From positions 2,604,001 through 2,668,000 of the forward strand of contig CP107208.1 of assembly GCA_025758045.1 (NCBI GenBank): a stretch of 64,000 nt of DNA. The letters run 5' to 3'. Shown here piece by piece: positions 48,946-56,685 of this stretch. The number at the start of each line of letters is the position of its first letter. Within the stretch, counting starts at the first letter, position 1. A program made the translations under genes and the position numbers. The DNA is from Oscillospiraceae bacterium (lineage in GTDB: Bacteria; Bacillota; Clostridia; Oscillospirales; Ruminococcaceae). The notes under the pieces are model-generated. The model had not been told where the DNA came from. It made no database searches and saw only the letters and a program-made list of their open reading frames with translations.

Positions 48946-50718
48946 TTGAATTCCGCGCAAATCGATAAAAAAGGCAAAAAGAAAAATCACCGCGGGCCGT
49001 CGTCCGCCAGTGCCCATAAGGCTCATTCTTCCCGCAGCAACCTGATTGGCGACCTGCTGTACATGTATGGCTTCTGGGTCGAGTACATTTTTGTGTGCGC
49101 TTACCGCAAGGCGCACGCCGTCGTCAAAGGCATTGCCAGCACTCTGGGCAACCTGCTTATGGTCGTGCTGCGCCCGGTCCTGCTGGGCGTCATCACTTTC
49201 TGTGAGGATCTGATTAGTCCCTTCACCCGCATGGCCTCCGGTATCCGCCACATCCGGGAACTGCCGCAGGAACTTTCCGATGCCGGCAGCGACCAAATCC
49301 GCGCTGCCAAAAAGGCCTACGTCCGCAGCGGTATCCGCAAGTACTACACGCTTCTCTGGAACGCCATCACCTACGTGCTGCCCGCCATTGCGGCGGCTGT
49401 GCTGGTGGTCGTTGTCCGCAACGGCCTGGGGCTTCGTTTTGTGTTGAACGTCCAGGTCAACGGCGAAAGCGTCGGCTACGTAGCCAGCGAGCAAATTTTT
49501 GAAAACGCCCGCGAGGATGTGCAGTCCCGTATCAACACGGCCAAGTCTATGCTGGAAGAAGCCGGTGCCTCTGTGCCGGACACCCAATGGGAAGTTTCTC
49601 CTACCTACAGCCTGGCAGTTTCCGACGATACCATGACGGAAAGCGAGATTGCCAACGCTATTTTGCAGACCGCCAGCGATGAGATTGTGGACGGCACCGC
49701 TGTGTACATTGACGGCACCCTGCGGTTTGTCACCACCGAGGGTGACCATCTGCGCACCTACCTGGAAAGCATCAAGGCCCCCTTTGAAAACGACATGGAT
49801 TCGTCCATCCGCACCGGTTTTGTCCACGACATCCGCCTGCTGGACGGCGTCTATCTGCAGGAATCTATCATGTCCTACAGCGACGTGATCTCCGCTCTGA
49901 ACGAAGGCTCCGGCGTGCATACCTATGTAGCCGAGGAAGGTGATACCGTGCAGAGCGTCGTGGATACCACCGGCGTCACCTTTGACTCGCTGGCCCAGAT
50001 GAACCCCGACCTGCAAAGCCTGGATCAGGAGATCCCCGCCGGCACCGAGCTGTTGACGGGCGCTTCCTCGGCCGAACTGCTGAAAGTCAAGGTCGTGCAG
50101 ACCGAGACCGAGACCGTCGCCATCCCGTTCAGCACCGAAAAGTCCGAGTCCGATGAATACGACTTCGGCAAGACCGTCACCCTGCAGGAAGGTGTGGACG
50201 GCCTCGAGGACGTCACCTACGAGATTACGATGATTGACGGCGAGGTCACCGACCGCCAGGCGGTTTCCTACAACGTGCTGCAGGAGCCTGTCACCCAGAT
50301 CACCGTGACCGGCACCAAGCTGAAGAACGGTATGGTGGCCAAGCTCGGCTCCGGTTCCTTCGTCTGGCCGGTTCCCGGCTACAAGTATGTCAGCCGCTGG
50401 ATGGGCAATGGCCACCGCGGCGCGGACATCTGCGCCGCCTACGGCACGCCGATTTACGCTTCTGACTCCGGCACCGTCATTGCCGCCGGCTGGCACTACT
50501 CTTACGGCAACTACGTCGAGATTGATCACGGCAACGGCTACAAAACGCTGTACGCCCACATGTCCCGCATCCTGGTCAGCCAGGGTCAGGCCGTCAGCAA
50601 GATGGACCAGATCGGCGAGGTCGGCTCCACCGGTAACTCCACCGGCAACCATTGCCACTTTGAGATGTACTATAATAACGTCCTGTTCAGCGCGCAGACA
50701 CTATTCGGCGGCATGTAA
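48946..50718 (+). CDS. M23 peptidoglycan endopeptidase with LysM and G5 domains
   Basis: 590 residues. A basic N-terminus is followed by a membrane-associated region and one clear helix (about 145-165), an extracytoplasmic region, LysM (about 325-368, HTYVAEEGDTVQSVVDTTGV), G5 (about 380-455) and the M23 domain (about 470-590) with NGHRGADI and HCHFEMYYNN zinc ligands. It cuts peptide cross-links in peptidoglycan, or acts as an amidase activator if degenerate; the zinc residues look intact. The start is TTG 48946 with AAAGGAG 9 bases upstream. A small GACCT/AGGTC hairpin lies in the leader. Confidence 0.93.
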   Translation: MNSAQIDKKGKKKNHRGPSSASAHKAHSSRSNLIGDLLYMYGFWVEYIFVCAYRKAHAVVKGIASTLGNLLMVVLRPVLLGVITFCEDLISPFTRMASGIRHIRELPQELSDAGSDQIRAAKKAYVRSGIRKYYTLLWNAITYVLPAIAAAVLVVVVRNGLGLRFVLNVQVNGESVGYVASEQIFENAREDVQSRINTAKSMLEEAGASVPDTQWEVSPTYSLAVSDDTMTESEIANAILQTASDEIVDGTAVYIDGTLRFVTTEGDHLRTYLESIKAPFENDMDSSIRTGFVHDIRLLDGVYLQESIMSYSDVISALNEGSGVHTYVAEEGDTVQSVVDTTGVTFDSLAQMNPDLQSLDQEIPAGTELLTGASSAELLKVKVVQTETETVAIPFSTEKSESDEYDFGKTVTLQEGVDGLEDVTYEITMIDGEVTDRQAVSYNVLQEPVTQITVTGTKLKNGMVAKLGSGSFVWPVPGYKYVSRWMGNGHRGADICAAYGTPIYASDSGTVIAAGWHYSYGNYVEIDHGNGYKTLYAHMSRILVSQGQAVSKMDQIGEVGSTGNSTGNHCHFEMYYNNVLFSAQTLFGGM

Positions 50719-50910
50719 TTTCTGTCGAACTCTACAATATTTCAGCGCATATCCTGTGCCTGCGACAGACTTTCACAAATATTTTGCAAATGTCTTGTGC
50801 CCCACTTTTCAAATGCCACAAAATAGTGTATAATGTATGAAAGTGCGCATGGGTGCCTTGTCCCGGCGAGAGGGATGCCAGGCCCGCACCTGCACAAAGG
50901 AGAGCTACAC
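50719..50910 (+). promoter_or_regulatory. Leader and probable promoter of murA
   Basis: A TATAAT (about 50830-50835) with weak TTTTCA 17 bases upstream is the best promoter. A GC-rich leader and AAAGGAG (50896-50902) follow. Confidence 0.5.
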
Positions 50911-52194
50911 TTGGAAAAATTCGTGATACGCGGGGGAACCCCGCTGCATGGCGATGTCAACATCGGCGGTGCCAAAAATGCTGCCGTTGCCATTTTGCCG
51001 GCTACCATTCTGGCTGCCGATAAATGTCTGATTGAAAACCTGCCCTGTATCAGCGATGTTATGGCCTCGCTGCAAATTTTAAGCGAGCTGGGTGCCAGTA
51101 TCCGCATGGTCAGCCGCAGCACCTATGAAATTGATACCACCCACATTGATTGCACCGAAGTGTCGAACGAGTTGTCCCGCCAGATGCGGGCCAGCTACTA
51201 CTTCCTGGGTGCGCTGCTGGGCCGTTTTGGTGCAGGCCAGGTCGCTATGCCCGGCGGCTGCAACCTCGGCCCCCGTCCCATCGACCAGCATTTGAAGGCT
51301 TTCACCGCCTTTGGCGCTGAGGACTCGGTGGAGTACGGTCAGATCCATGTCAAGGCCGACCACCTGGTGGGCGGGCATGTGTTCTTTGACACAGTGTCCG
51401 TCGGTGCTACCATGAACGCCATGCTGGCTGCCGTGCTGGCAGAGGGCACGACCATTCTGGAAAACGTAGCTCGTGAGCCGCACATTGTGGACCTTGCCAA
51501 CTTCTTGAACATGATGGGCGCTGACGTGCATGGTGCCGGTACCGACGTTATCAAAATTCATGGCGTCAAAAAGATGCACGGCTGCAACTATTCCATCATT
51601 CCGGACCAGATCGAGGCAGGCAGCTACATGGTAGCCGCCGCCATCACCAAGGGCGATGTAACGCTGCATAACGTCATCCCGAAGCATCTGGAGCCGATTA
51701 CTGCCAAGCTGCGCGCGGCTGGCTGCACGATCCAAGAATACGACGACGCACTGCGCATCACCCGCACCGGCCCGCTGCATCCGCTGAAAGTCAAGACGAT
51801 GCCGCATCCCGGTTTCCCGACCGACATGCAGCCGCTGATGACCGCGCTGCTCACCTTGGCCGATGGTACCTCCATCGTGACTGAGGGCATCTGGGAGAAT
51901 CGCTTCCGTTATGTGGACGAACTGATTCACATGGGTGCTAACATCCAGGTGGACGGCCAGGTCGCCGTCATCGAGGGCATCAAGGAGCTGCGCCCTGCGC
52001 CGTTGCGTGCCACCGACCTGCGTGCCGGTGCTGCGATGGTAGTCGCCGCACTGGCTGCTAATGGTGTCAGCGAGATTGACGAGACCATCCACATTGAGCG
52101 CGGCTACGAGAACATCGTTGAAAAGCTGCAGCTTCTCGGCGCTGACATCCGCCGCGTGGAGATCCCCGCCAGCAGCATTTCGCGGGCAATGTAA
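50911..52194 (+). CDS. murA: UDP-N-acetylglucosamine 1-carboxyvinyltransferase
   Basis: 427 residues. First committed step of peptidoglycan synthesis, adding enolpyruvate from PEP to UDP-GlcNAc. GGAKNAAVAILPATILA at the N-terminus, PGGCNLGPRPIDQHL with the catalytic (fosfomycin-target) Cys, and MPHPGFPTDMQPL follow the family order. Start TTG 50911 with AAAGGAG 8 bases upstream gives the standard N-terminus KFVIRGGTPLHGDV. It is followed by walJ and rlmH, separated from them by a terminator hairpin. Confidence 0.96.
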   Translation: MEKFVIRGGTPLHGDVNIGGAKNAAVAILPATILAADKCLIENLPCISDVMASLQILSELGASIRMVSRSTYEIDTTHIDCTEVSNELSRQMRASYYFLGALLGRFGAGQVAMPGGCNLGPRPIDQHLKAFTAFGAEDSVEYGQIHVKADHLVGGHVFFDTVSVGATMNAMLAAVLAEGTTILENVAREPHIVDLANFLNMMGADVHGAGTDVIKIHGVKKMHGCNYSIIPDQIEAGSYMVAAAITKGDVTLHNVIPKHLEPITAKLRAAGCTIQEYDDALRITRTGPLHPLKVKTMPHPGFPTDMQPLMTALLTLADGTSIVTEGIWENRFRYVDELIHMGANIQVDGQVAVIEGIKELRPAPLRATDLRAGAAMVVAALAANGVSEIDETIHIERGYENIVEKLQLLGADIRRVEIPASSISRAM

Positions 52195-52207
52195 CTGTAC
52201 ATTCTTT

Positions 52208-52236
52208 ATGGGTCGCTTGTGCGGCCCATTTTTTCT
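52208..52236 (+). terminator. Terminator after murA
   Basis: ATGGGTCGC, loop TTGT, GCGGCCCAT, then TTTTTT: nine pairs. Confidence 0.85.
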
Positions 52237-52258
52237 GGACTGAATACGAGGAAAGAAC

Positions 52259-53050
52259 ATGGCTTTATTTACCACCCTGTATTCCGGCTCATCAGGCAAC
52301 TGCGGCCTGGTCCGGGAGGGGAACCAATACCTGCTGGTGGACATGGGCAAAAGCTGCCGCACCACTCTGACCGCGCTGCGCCGCCTGGACCTGGCCATCA
52401 GCGATTGTGCCGGTATCTTAGTTACCCACGAACACTCCGATCATGTAGCCGGGCTGGATACCTTTTTAAAAAAATATCCCATCCCCGTATACAGCAGTGC
52501 CGACACACTGGACGCACTGGATTCCCGCGGGACGCTGCCACCGGCTGTGGAGACCACCGCCATGGATGGGGGAAACCCGTTTGATATTGGTCCGTTCAAG
52601 GTCAGCTCTTTTCCTACCAGCCACGACGTGCCTTGCTGCGGCTACCGCATCGAGACCCCGGATGGCCGCCGCATGGCCCTTGCCACCGACCTTGGCATCC
52701 TGACCCCCGTGGTGCAGGACAGCCTGCTGGGCTGCGACCTCGTCGCACTGGAGGCCAACTACGACGCTTTCAGCCTGCACGGCGGGCCGTATCCCTACTA
52801 CTTAAAGCAGCGCATCGCCAGCGACCGCGGCCATCTGGACAACAGGGCCTGCGCTGCCGAGATTCTGGACCTCATTCAGGAGGGCTGCAAAAAGTTTGCG
52901 CTGTGCCATTTGAGCCAGACCAACAATTCGCCGGAGCTGGCGCTGACCACCGTGTACAATGTGCTGCTGGCCGCCGGTATCCAGCCGGGGCGTGATGTGC
53001 TGATCCAGGCGCAGGAGCGCAATGACATCAGCCCGTACATCGAGTTTTAA
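52259..53050 (+). CDS. walJ: MBL-fold hydrolase WalJ/YycJ
   Basis: 263 residues. SSGNCGLV and LVTHEHSDHVAGL (HxHxDH) at the N-terminal half, LATDLG and HLSQTNNSP near the end match YycJ/WalJ, a metallo-beta-lactamase fold protein with 5'-3' exonuclease activity reported in Bacillus and linked to coordination of cell division with replication. In B. subtilis it belongs to the walRK locus; here only the neighbour rlmH is kept. GAGGAAAG precedes ATG. Confidence 0.92.
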   Translation: MALFTTLYSGSSGNCGLVREGNQYLLVDMGKSCRTTLTALRRLDLAISDCAGILVTHEHSDHVAGLDTFLKKYPIPVYSSADTLDALDSRGTLPPAVETTAMDGGNPFDIGPFKVSSFPTSHDVPCCGYRIETPDGRRMALATDLGILTPVVQDSLLGCDLVALEANYDAFSLHGGPYPYYLKQRIASDRGHLDNRACAAEILDLIQEGCKKFALCHLSQTNNSPELALTTVYNVLLAAGIQPGRDVLIQAQERNDISPYIEF

Positions 53051-53068
53051 GTTTAAGGGGACGCCCGC

Positions 53069-53554
53069 ATGCAGAACATTGATTTAATTTGTATCGGCAA
53101 GATGAATGCTTCTTATTTTGCCTCCGGTGTGGCCGAGTACCAGAAACGTCTGGGCGGCTTCTGCAACTTCCGCATCATCGAACTGCCAGAAGCCTCCATC
53201 GCCGACAAAAACGCCAGCGACAGGCAGATCGCTAAAGCCCTGCAGAAAGAGGCCGACGCCATCTTAGCCTCAGTGCGCAAGGGCGCGTATCTCGTCGCAC
53301 TTTGTGTCGAGGGCAAGCAGATCTCCAGCGAAGATCTGGCCGCCCTGCTGGCGGAGCGTGCCGGCAGCGGAGCCGGGGATATCGCCTTTGTCATCGGTTC
53401 CTCCCACGGGCTGGACGACCGCGTTAAAAAAGCCGCACAGGCCCGCATCAGCATGGGACGCATCACACTGCCCCACCAGCTGGCCCGCCTGGTGCTGACC
53501 GAACAACTCTACCGCGCCTGCACCATCAACGCCGGTATGAAGTACCACAAATAA
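53069..53554 (+). CDS. rlmH: 23S rRNA (pseudouridine-1915 N3)-methyltransferase RlmH
   Basis: 161 residues, family length 159. IDLICIGKMNASYF at the start, LCVEGKQISSEDLAALL, and FVIGSSHGLDDRVKKAA with the SPOUT knot residues, then LPHQLARLVLTEQLYRA and KYHK at the C-terminus are diagnostic. It methylates helix 69 of 23S rRNA. It starts 18 bases after walJ with AGGGG upstream. The terminator that followed it is split by an IS element. Confidence 0.96.
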   Translation: MQNIDLICIGKMNASYFASGVAEYQKRLGGFCNFRIIELPEASIADKNASDRQIAKALQKEADAILASVRKGAYLVALCVEGKQISSEDLAALLAERAGSGAGDIAFVIGSSHGLDDRVKKAAQARISMGRITLPHQLARLVLTEQLYRACTINAGMKYHK

Positions 53555-53600
53555 ACCTGCCATTACACAAAAATCCCCGCACACGAGAAATTGAACAGCG

Positions 53601-53643
53601 CCCCACTTGTTAGACAGTATGATATACTATCTAACAAGTGGGG
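53601..53643. repeat. Left-end hairpin of the IS
   Basis: CCCCACTTGTTAGA pairs with TCTAACAAGTGGGG, and after one C-A mismatch AGTAT pairs with ATACT, loop GAT: nearly perfect 43-base hairpin. It could stop or mask transcripts entering from outside and limit transposase translation. Confidence 0.85.
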
Positions 53644-54003
53644 TGTTTTGCTATACCAAAAGGAGTACCAAACAAACGATATACGCCGGAGTTCAAGAAA
53701 ATGGTTGTAGAAACCATGAAAAAAGAACATCTGAGTATCTATGCAGCAATGCAGGAATTTGGAATTAACGACCATAAAATTATAGAGCGTTGGGAACGCA
53801 TTTATTTGGAAGAAGGGCCGGAAGGCTTGTCGGTTGAGCGACGGGGCCGCGGCAGCACTGGTCGGCCAAAGAAGCTGCCAAAAGAGGCGGAAGAAGATCT
53901 GTTGGCCGAAGTGCAGCGACTGCGTGCGGAGAATGCCTACCTAAAAAATTTGCAAGCCTTGGTTTTGGAAGACGAGCGACGCCAGCACAAAAAACGCTGG
54001 TAG
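53638..54003 (+). CDS. IS3-family OrfA
   Basis: 121 residues from a GTG at 53638 within the hairpin; the true start may be a little later, since AAAAGGAG is at about 53658. Residues about 15-60 form a helix-turn-helix (YTPEFKKMVVETMKKEHLS and EFGINDHKIIERW) and the last part a leucine-rich coiled coil (EDLLAEVQRLRAENAYLKNL). It ends CACAAAAAACGC then TAG; the A6 run could allow a -1 shift into the OrfB frame, making the OrfAB transposase. Confidence 0.88.
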   Translation: MGCFAIPKGVPNKRYTPEFKKMVVETMKKEHLSIYAAMQEFGINDHKIIERWERIYLEEGPEGLSVERRGRGSTGRPKKLPKEAEEDLLAEVQRLRAENAYLKNLQALVLEDERRQHKKRW

Positions 54004-54083
54004 TTCAGAAGCTAAGGCAAAAACACGCACTCAGTATTCTGCTCTCAATCGCTCAAATACCCCGTGCAACTTTCTACTATCAT

Positions 54084-54842
54084 TTGAAGCAGATGCAGAA
54101 AGAAGACAAATATGCATCTGTTAAGGAAGAAATCACAACGATTTACCACGAAAACAGGGGCCGGTACGGCTATCGCCGGATCACGGCAGAACTTCGCAAG
54201 CGCAATTTCCTCCTGAACCACAAGACTGTCCAGCGGCTTATGAAAGAGTTGGGCTTAGTTTGCCGTGTCAGGATGAAGAAGTACCGCTCTTATAAGGGAG
54301 AAGTGAGCAAAATTGCGCCAAATCTGTTAAACCGGGACTTCCACGCCGAAAAGCCGAACCAGAAGTGGGTCACCGATGTGACAGAGTTCAGTTTGTTTGG
54401 AGAGAAGCTCTATCTCTCTCCCATCCTTGATCTGTGCAGCAGCGATCTGGTCAGTTACACCATATCGGATCGTCCTGCACTCAGCATGGTAACCACCATG
54501 CTGGACGAGGCGTTTGCAAAGATCCCGGCCGAAACAAACCTGATTCTCCATTCTGACCAGGGCTGGCAGTACCAACATAAACAGTATCAACGGATGCTCC
54601 GAGAGAAAGGTGTTCGCCAGAGCATGAGCCGCAAGGGAAACTGTCTGGACAATGCTGTGATAGAGAATTTCTTCGGGCTGCTCAAAAGTGAGCTGCTGTA
54701 TTTGCAGGAGTTCCGCTCCATGGAACACTTCAAACTGGAACTGATCGAATATCTAGATTACTACAACAACCGCAGGATCAAGGCAAAGCTAAAGGGCTTG
54801 CCGCCTGCAATTCACAGACAGCAAGCCCTTTCGGCTGCTTGA
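54084..54842 (+). CDS. IS3-family OrfB (DDE transposase)
   Basis: 252 residues from ATG 54084, but the frame is open upstream to beyond 53991 and encodes VVQKLRQKHALSILLSIAQ, which belongs to OrfB, so the product is probably made by -1 frameshifting from OrfA. NRGRYGYRRITAELRKR is the IS3 HTH_21 motif; the catalytic triad lies in KWVTDVTEF (Asp), LHSDQGWQY (Asp) and NAVIENFFGLLKSE (Glu). It appears functional. Confidence 0.92.
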   Translation: MKQMQKEDKYASVKEEITTIYHENRGRYGYRRITAELRKRNFLLNHKTVQRLMKELGLVCRVRMKKYRSYKGEVSKIAPNLLNRDFHAEKPNQKWVTDVTEFSLFGEKLYLSPILDLCSSDLVSYTISDRPALSMVTTMLDEAFAKIPAETNLILHSDQGWQYQHKQYQRMLREKGVRQSMSRKGNCLDNAVIENFFGLLKSELLYLQEFRSMEHFKLELIEYLDYYNNRRIKAKLKGLPPAIHRQQALSAA

Positions 54843-54918
54843 ACAATTTTTACTTCAGAATATTGTCTAACTTTTTGGGGTCACTTCAAATCATGTGCGG
54901 GGATTTTGTTATTGCATC

Positions 54919-56442
54919 TTAGTACTTCAGCAGGTCCAGAGAATCCTGATACGGCGTCTCGGTAGCCACCTTCATGGCGGCCTCGTTCTTGTACTTGTTC
55001 AGCATCATGGCACTCTTGGCGGGGTCAGCCAGCGTACCGGCACCGGCAATGCAGCCGCCGGGGCAGGCCATGCCTTCCAGCAGGTAGCCGTTGTACTTGC
55101 CAGCCTTAGCCATCATCATCATCTTCTTGCAGTCGGCCAAGCCTTGGGCGCTCATTACCTTGACCTCACGGTCCGGGTCCATCTTCTTGATGGCATTGAC
55201 AACAGCCTGGGCTACACCGCCGGAAGCAGCAAAGCCGCGGGCATCGGCACTGGCGTTGTTGAAGGCATCCTCGGGGTTGTTAGGCAGGGAAGCGAAGTCC
55301 ACTTCCTTAGCCTCGAACAGGCCCATCAGTTCCTCGAAGGTCAGCACGAAGTCGACCTCACTGCGGACGGAGCGGCGGCTGGCCTCCAGCTTCTTGGCGG
55401 CGCAGGGGCCGACGAAGCAGATACGGGCCTCGGGCTTCTCCTTCTTCAGCAGGCGGGCGGTCAGGACCATCGGGGTCATAGCCATGCTGATGCACTCGGC
55501 CTGCTGGGGGAACAGCTTCTTGGCCATTACGCTCCAGGCCGGGCAGCAGGAGGTGCCCATGAAGGGGATCTTGGCGGGAACTTCTTCCATGAAGTCCTTA
55601 GCCTCATCGATGGTGCACAGGTCAGCACCGATGGCGACCTCTGCCACATCAGCAAAGCCCAGCTGGCGCATGGCTTCCTTCAGCTTGGAGGGGGTCATGC
55701 CGGGGAACTGGTTGATGAAAGCGGGGGCCACGATAGCGATAACTTCGTCGCCGCGCTTGATGGACTGGATCAGCTGGAAGATCTGGCCCTTATCGACGAT
55801 GGCGCCGAAGGGGCAGTTGACCAGGCACATGCCGCAGGATACGCACTTATCGTAATCGATCTCGGCACGACCGTGCTCATCCGAGTGGATGGCACCCATA
55901 CCGCAGGCAGCAGCACAGGGACGCTCGGTCTTGACGATGGCGCTGTAGGGGCAGCTGTTGACGCAGCGGCCGCACTTCACACACAGGCTCTGGTCGATGT
56001 GGCTTTTGCCGTTGCGGAAGCTGATGGCGTGTTTGGGGCAGACTTCCTGGCAGGGGTGGGCAAGGCAGCCCTGGCACATCTCGGTGACCTTGATGACCTT
56101 CTCGGGGCAGCCATTGCAGGCGAACTTGATGACGTTGATCAGCGGCGGCTCATAGTACTTGTCCGCGATGATGCCGTGCTCCAGGCCTTCGGTGGCGGGC
56201 ACGCTCTCATCCAGCGGGCGCAGGGAGAAGCCCATGGCCAGACGGATACGCTCGGACACGATGGCTCTCTCCAGGAAGATGCTGCTGCGCAGCGATTTTT
56301 CCTCGCCGGGGATGATCTTAAAGGGCAGCTCACGCATCAGCTGCGCATAGTCAGACAGCTCGTTGGCGTTGTAAGCCATACGGGCCACTTCGGTGAACAC
56401 CTTGCGACGGATATCCGTTACGGGGGTGTAAATGCCTCTCAT
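54919..56442 (-). CDS. Monomeric [FeFe]-hydrogenase (group B-like)
   Basis: 507 residues. Several ferredoxin-like 4Fe-4S motifs lie in the N-terminal half (CNGCPEK, CQGCLAHPCQEVCP, CVKCGRCVNSCP, CVSCGMCLVNCP). The H-cluster domain has L1 TSCCPAW, L2 GPCAAKK and L3 EGMACPGGC, where group A has MPC in L2; this combination fits group B. It reduces protons with electrons from ferredoxin or oxidises H2. No NADH-dehydrogenase subunits are adjacent. The upstream region has a promoter overlapped by a Rex-like palindrome. Convergent with rlmH across the IS. Confidence 0.92.
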   Translation of the reverse strand: MRGIYTPVTDIRRKVFTEVARMAYNANELSDYAQLMRELPFKIIPGEEKSLRSSIFLERAIVSERIRLAMGFSLRPLDESVPATEGLEHGIIADKYYEPPLINVIKFACNGCPEKVIKVTEMCQGCLAHPCQEVCPKHAISFRNGKSHIDQSLCVKCGRCVNSCPYSAIVKTERPCAAACGMGAIHSDEHGRAEIDYDKCVSCGMCLVNCPFGAIVDKGQIFQLIQSIKRGDEVIAIVAPAFINQFPGMTPSKLKEAMRQLGFADVAEVAIGADLCTIDEAKDFMEEVPAKIPFMGTSCCPAWSVMAKKLFPQQAECISMAMTPMVLTARLLKKEKPEARICFVGPCAAKKLEASRRSVRSEVDFVLTFEELMGLFEAKEVDFASLPNNPEDAFNNASADARGFAASGGVAQAVVNAIKKMDPDREVKVMSAQGLADCKKMMMMAKAGKYNGYLLEGMACPGGCIAGAGTLADPAKSAMMLNKYKNEAAMKVATETPYQDSLDLLKY

Positions 56443-56557
56443 AGTTTGATTGCTCCTTTTTTGCTCCGTTCAATGCTCCATAGCGAAAGGGGACTTCCAC
56501 CTGTTTTCTGCTCACGGTTACAGGGGAAACACCCTTCTTGAGCGGGCGCAGCCGCTC

Positions 56558-56575
56558 CTGTTAAAATTTTACCAA
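56558..56575. promoter_or_regulatory. Candidate Rex operator upstream of the hydrogenase
   Basis: Plus strand CTGTTAA (56558-56564), AATT, TTACCAA (56569-56575): 12 of 14 arm positions match TTGTTAA-N4-TTAACAA. It overlaps the hydrogenase -10 box. Confidence 0.6.
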
Positions 56576-56594
56576 AAACCAGCCGATTTGGCAA
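56566..56594 (-). promoter_or_regulatory. Hydrogenase promoter
   Basis: On the minus strand TTGCCA (56589-56594), 17-base spacer, TAAAAT (56566-56571), giving a leader of about 115 bases. Confidence 0.6.
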
Positions 56595-56605
56595 GAGGTC
56601 AGGCA

Positions 56606-56642
56606 ACAAAAAAGCGGGAAATTCCAAATTTCCCGCAAAATT
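56606..56642 (-). terminator. mtaB terminator
   Basis: On the minus strand GCGGGAAAT pairs with ATTTCCCGC, followed by TTTTTTG. Confidence 0.85.
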
Positions 56643-56685
56643 CATAAATTCAATCCCATTACGCTGCAAAATCCGTGCGCCGTGT

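Larger units (their letters stand above)
53592..54888 (+). mobile_element. IS3-family insertion sequence, apparently intact
   Basis: 1297 bases. Ends: TGAACAGCGCCCCACTTGTTAGAC on the left and, inverted, a related end TGAAGTGACCCCAAAAAGTTAGAC on the right (both compared over 24 positions, sharing TGAA, CCC and GTTAGAC). A 3-base target duplication AAT flanks it (53589-53591 and 54889-54891). It has two transposase frames in IS3 style. A 43-base hairpin (53601-53643) lies just inside the left end. The insertion point is the loop of the rlmH/hydrogenase terminator. Confidence 0.9.
53570..54907. terminator. Bidirectional rlmH/hydrogenase terminator, split by the IS
   Basis: Left arm AAAATCCCCGCACA (53570-53583) and right arm TGTGCGGGGATTTT (54894-54907) are perfect complements over 14 bases. 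Without the IS the loop would be CGAGAAATCA. It lies between convergent genes. Confidence 0.85.

Noticed and set aside
54895..56541. 548-codon open frame on the plus strand
   Set aside because: Antisense of the hydrogenase gene, which has clear cluster motifs; the shadow is Gly/Ala/His-rich without domains.
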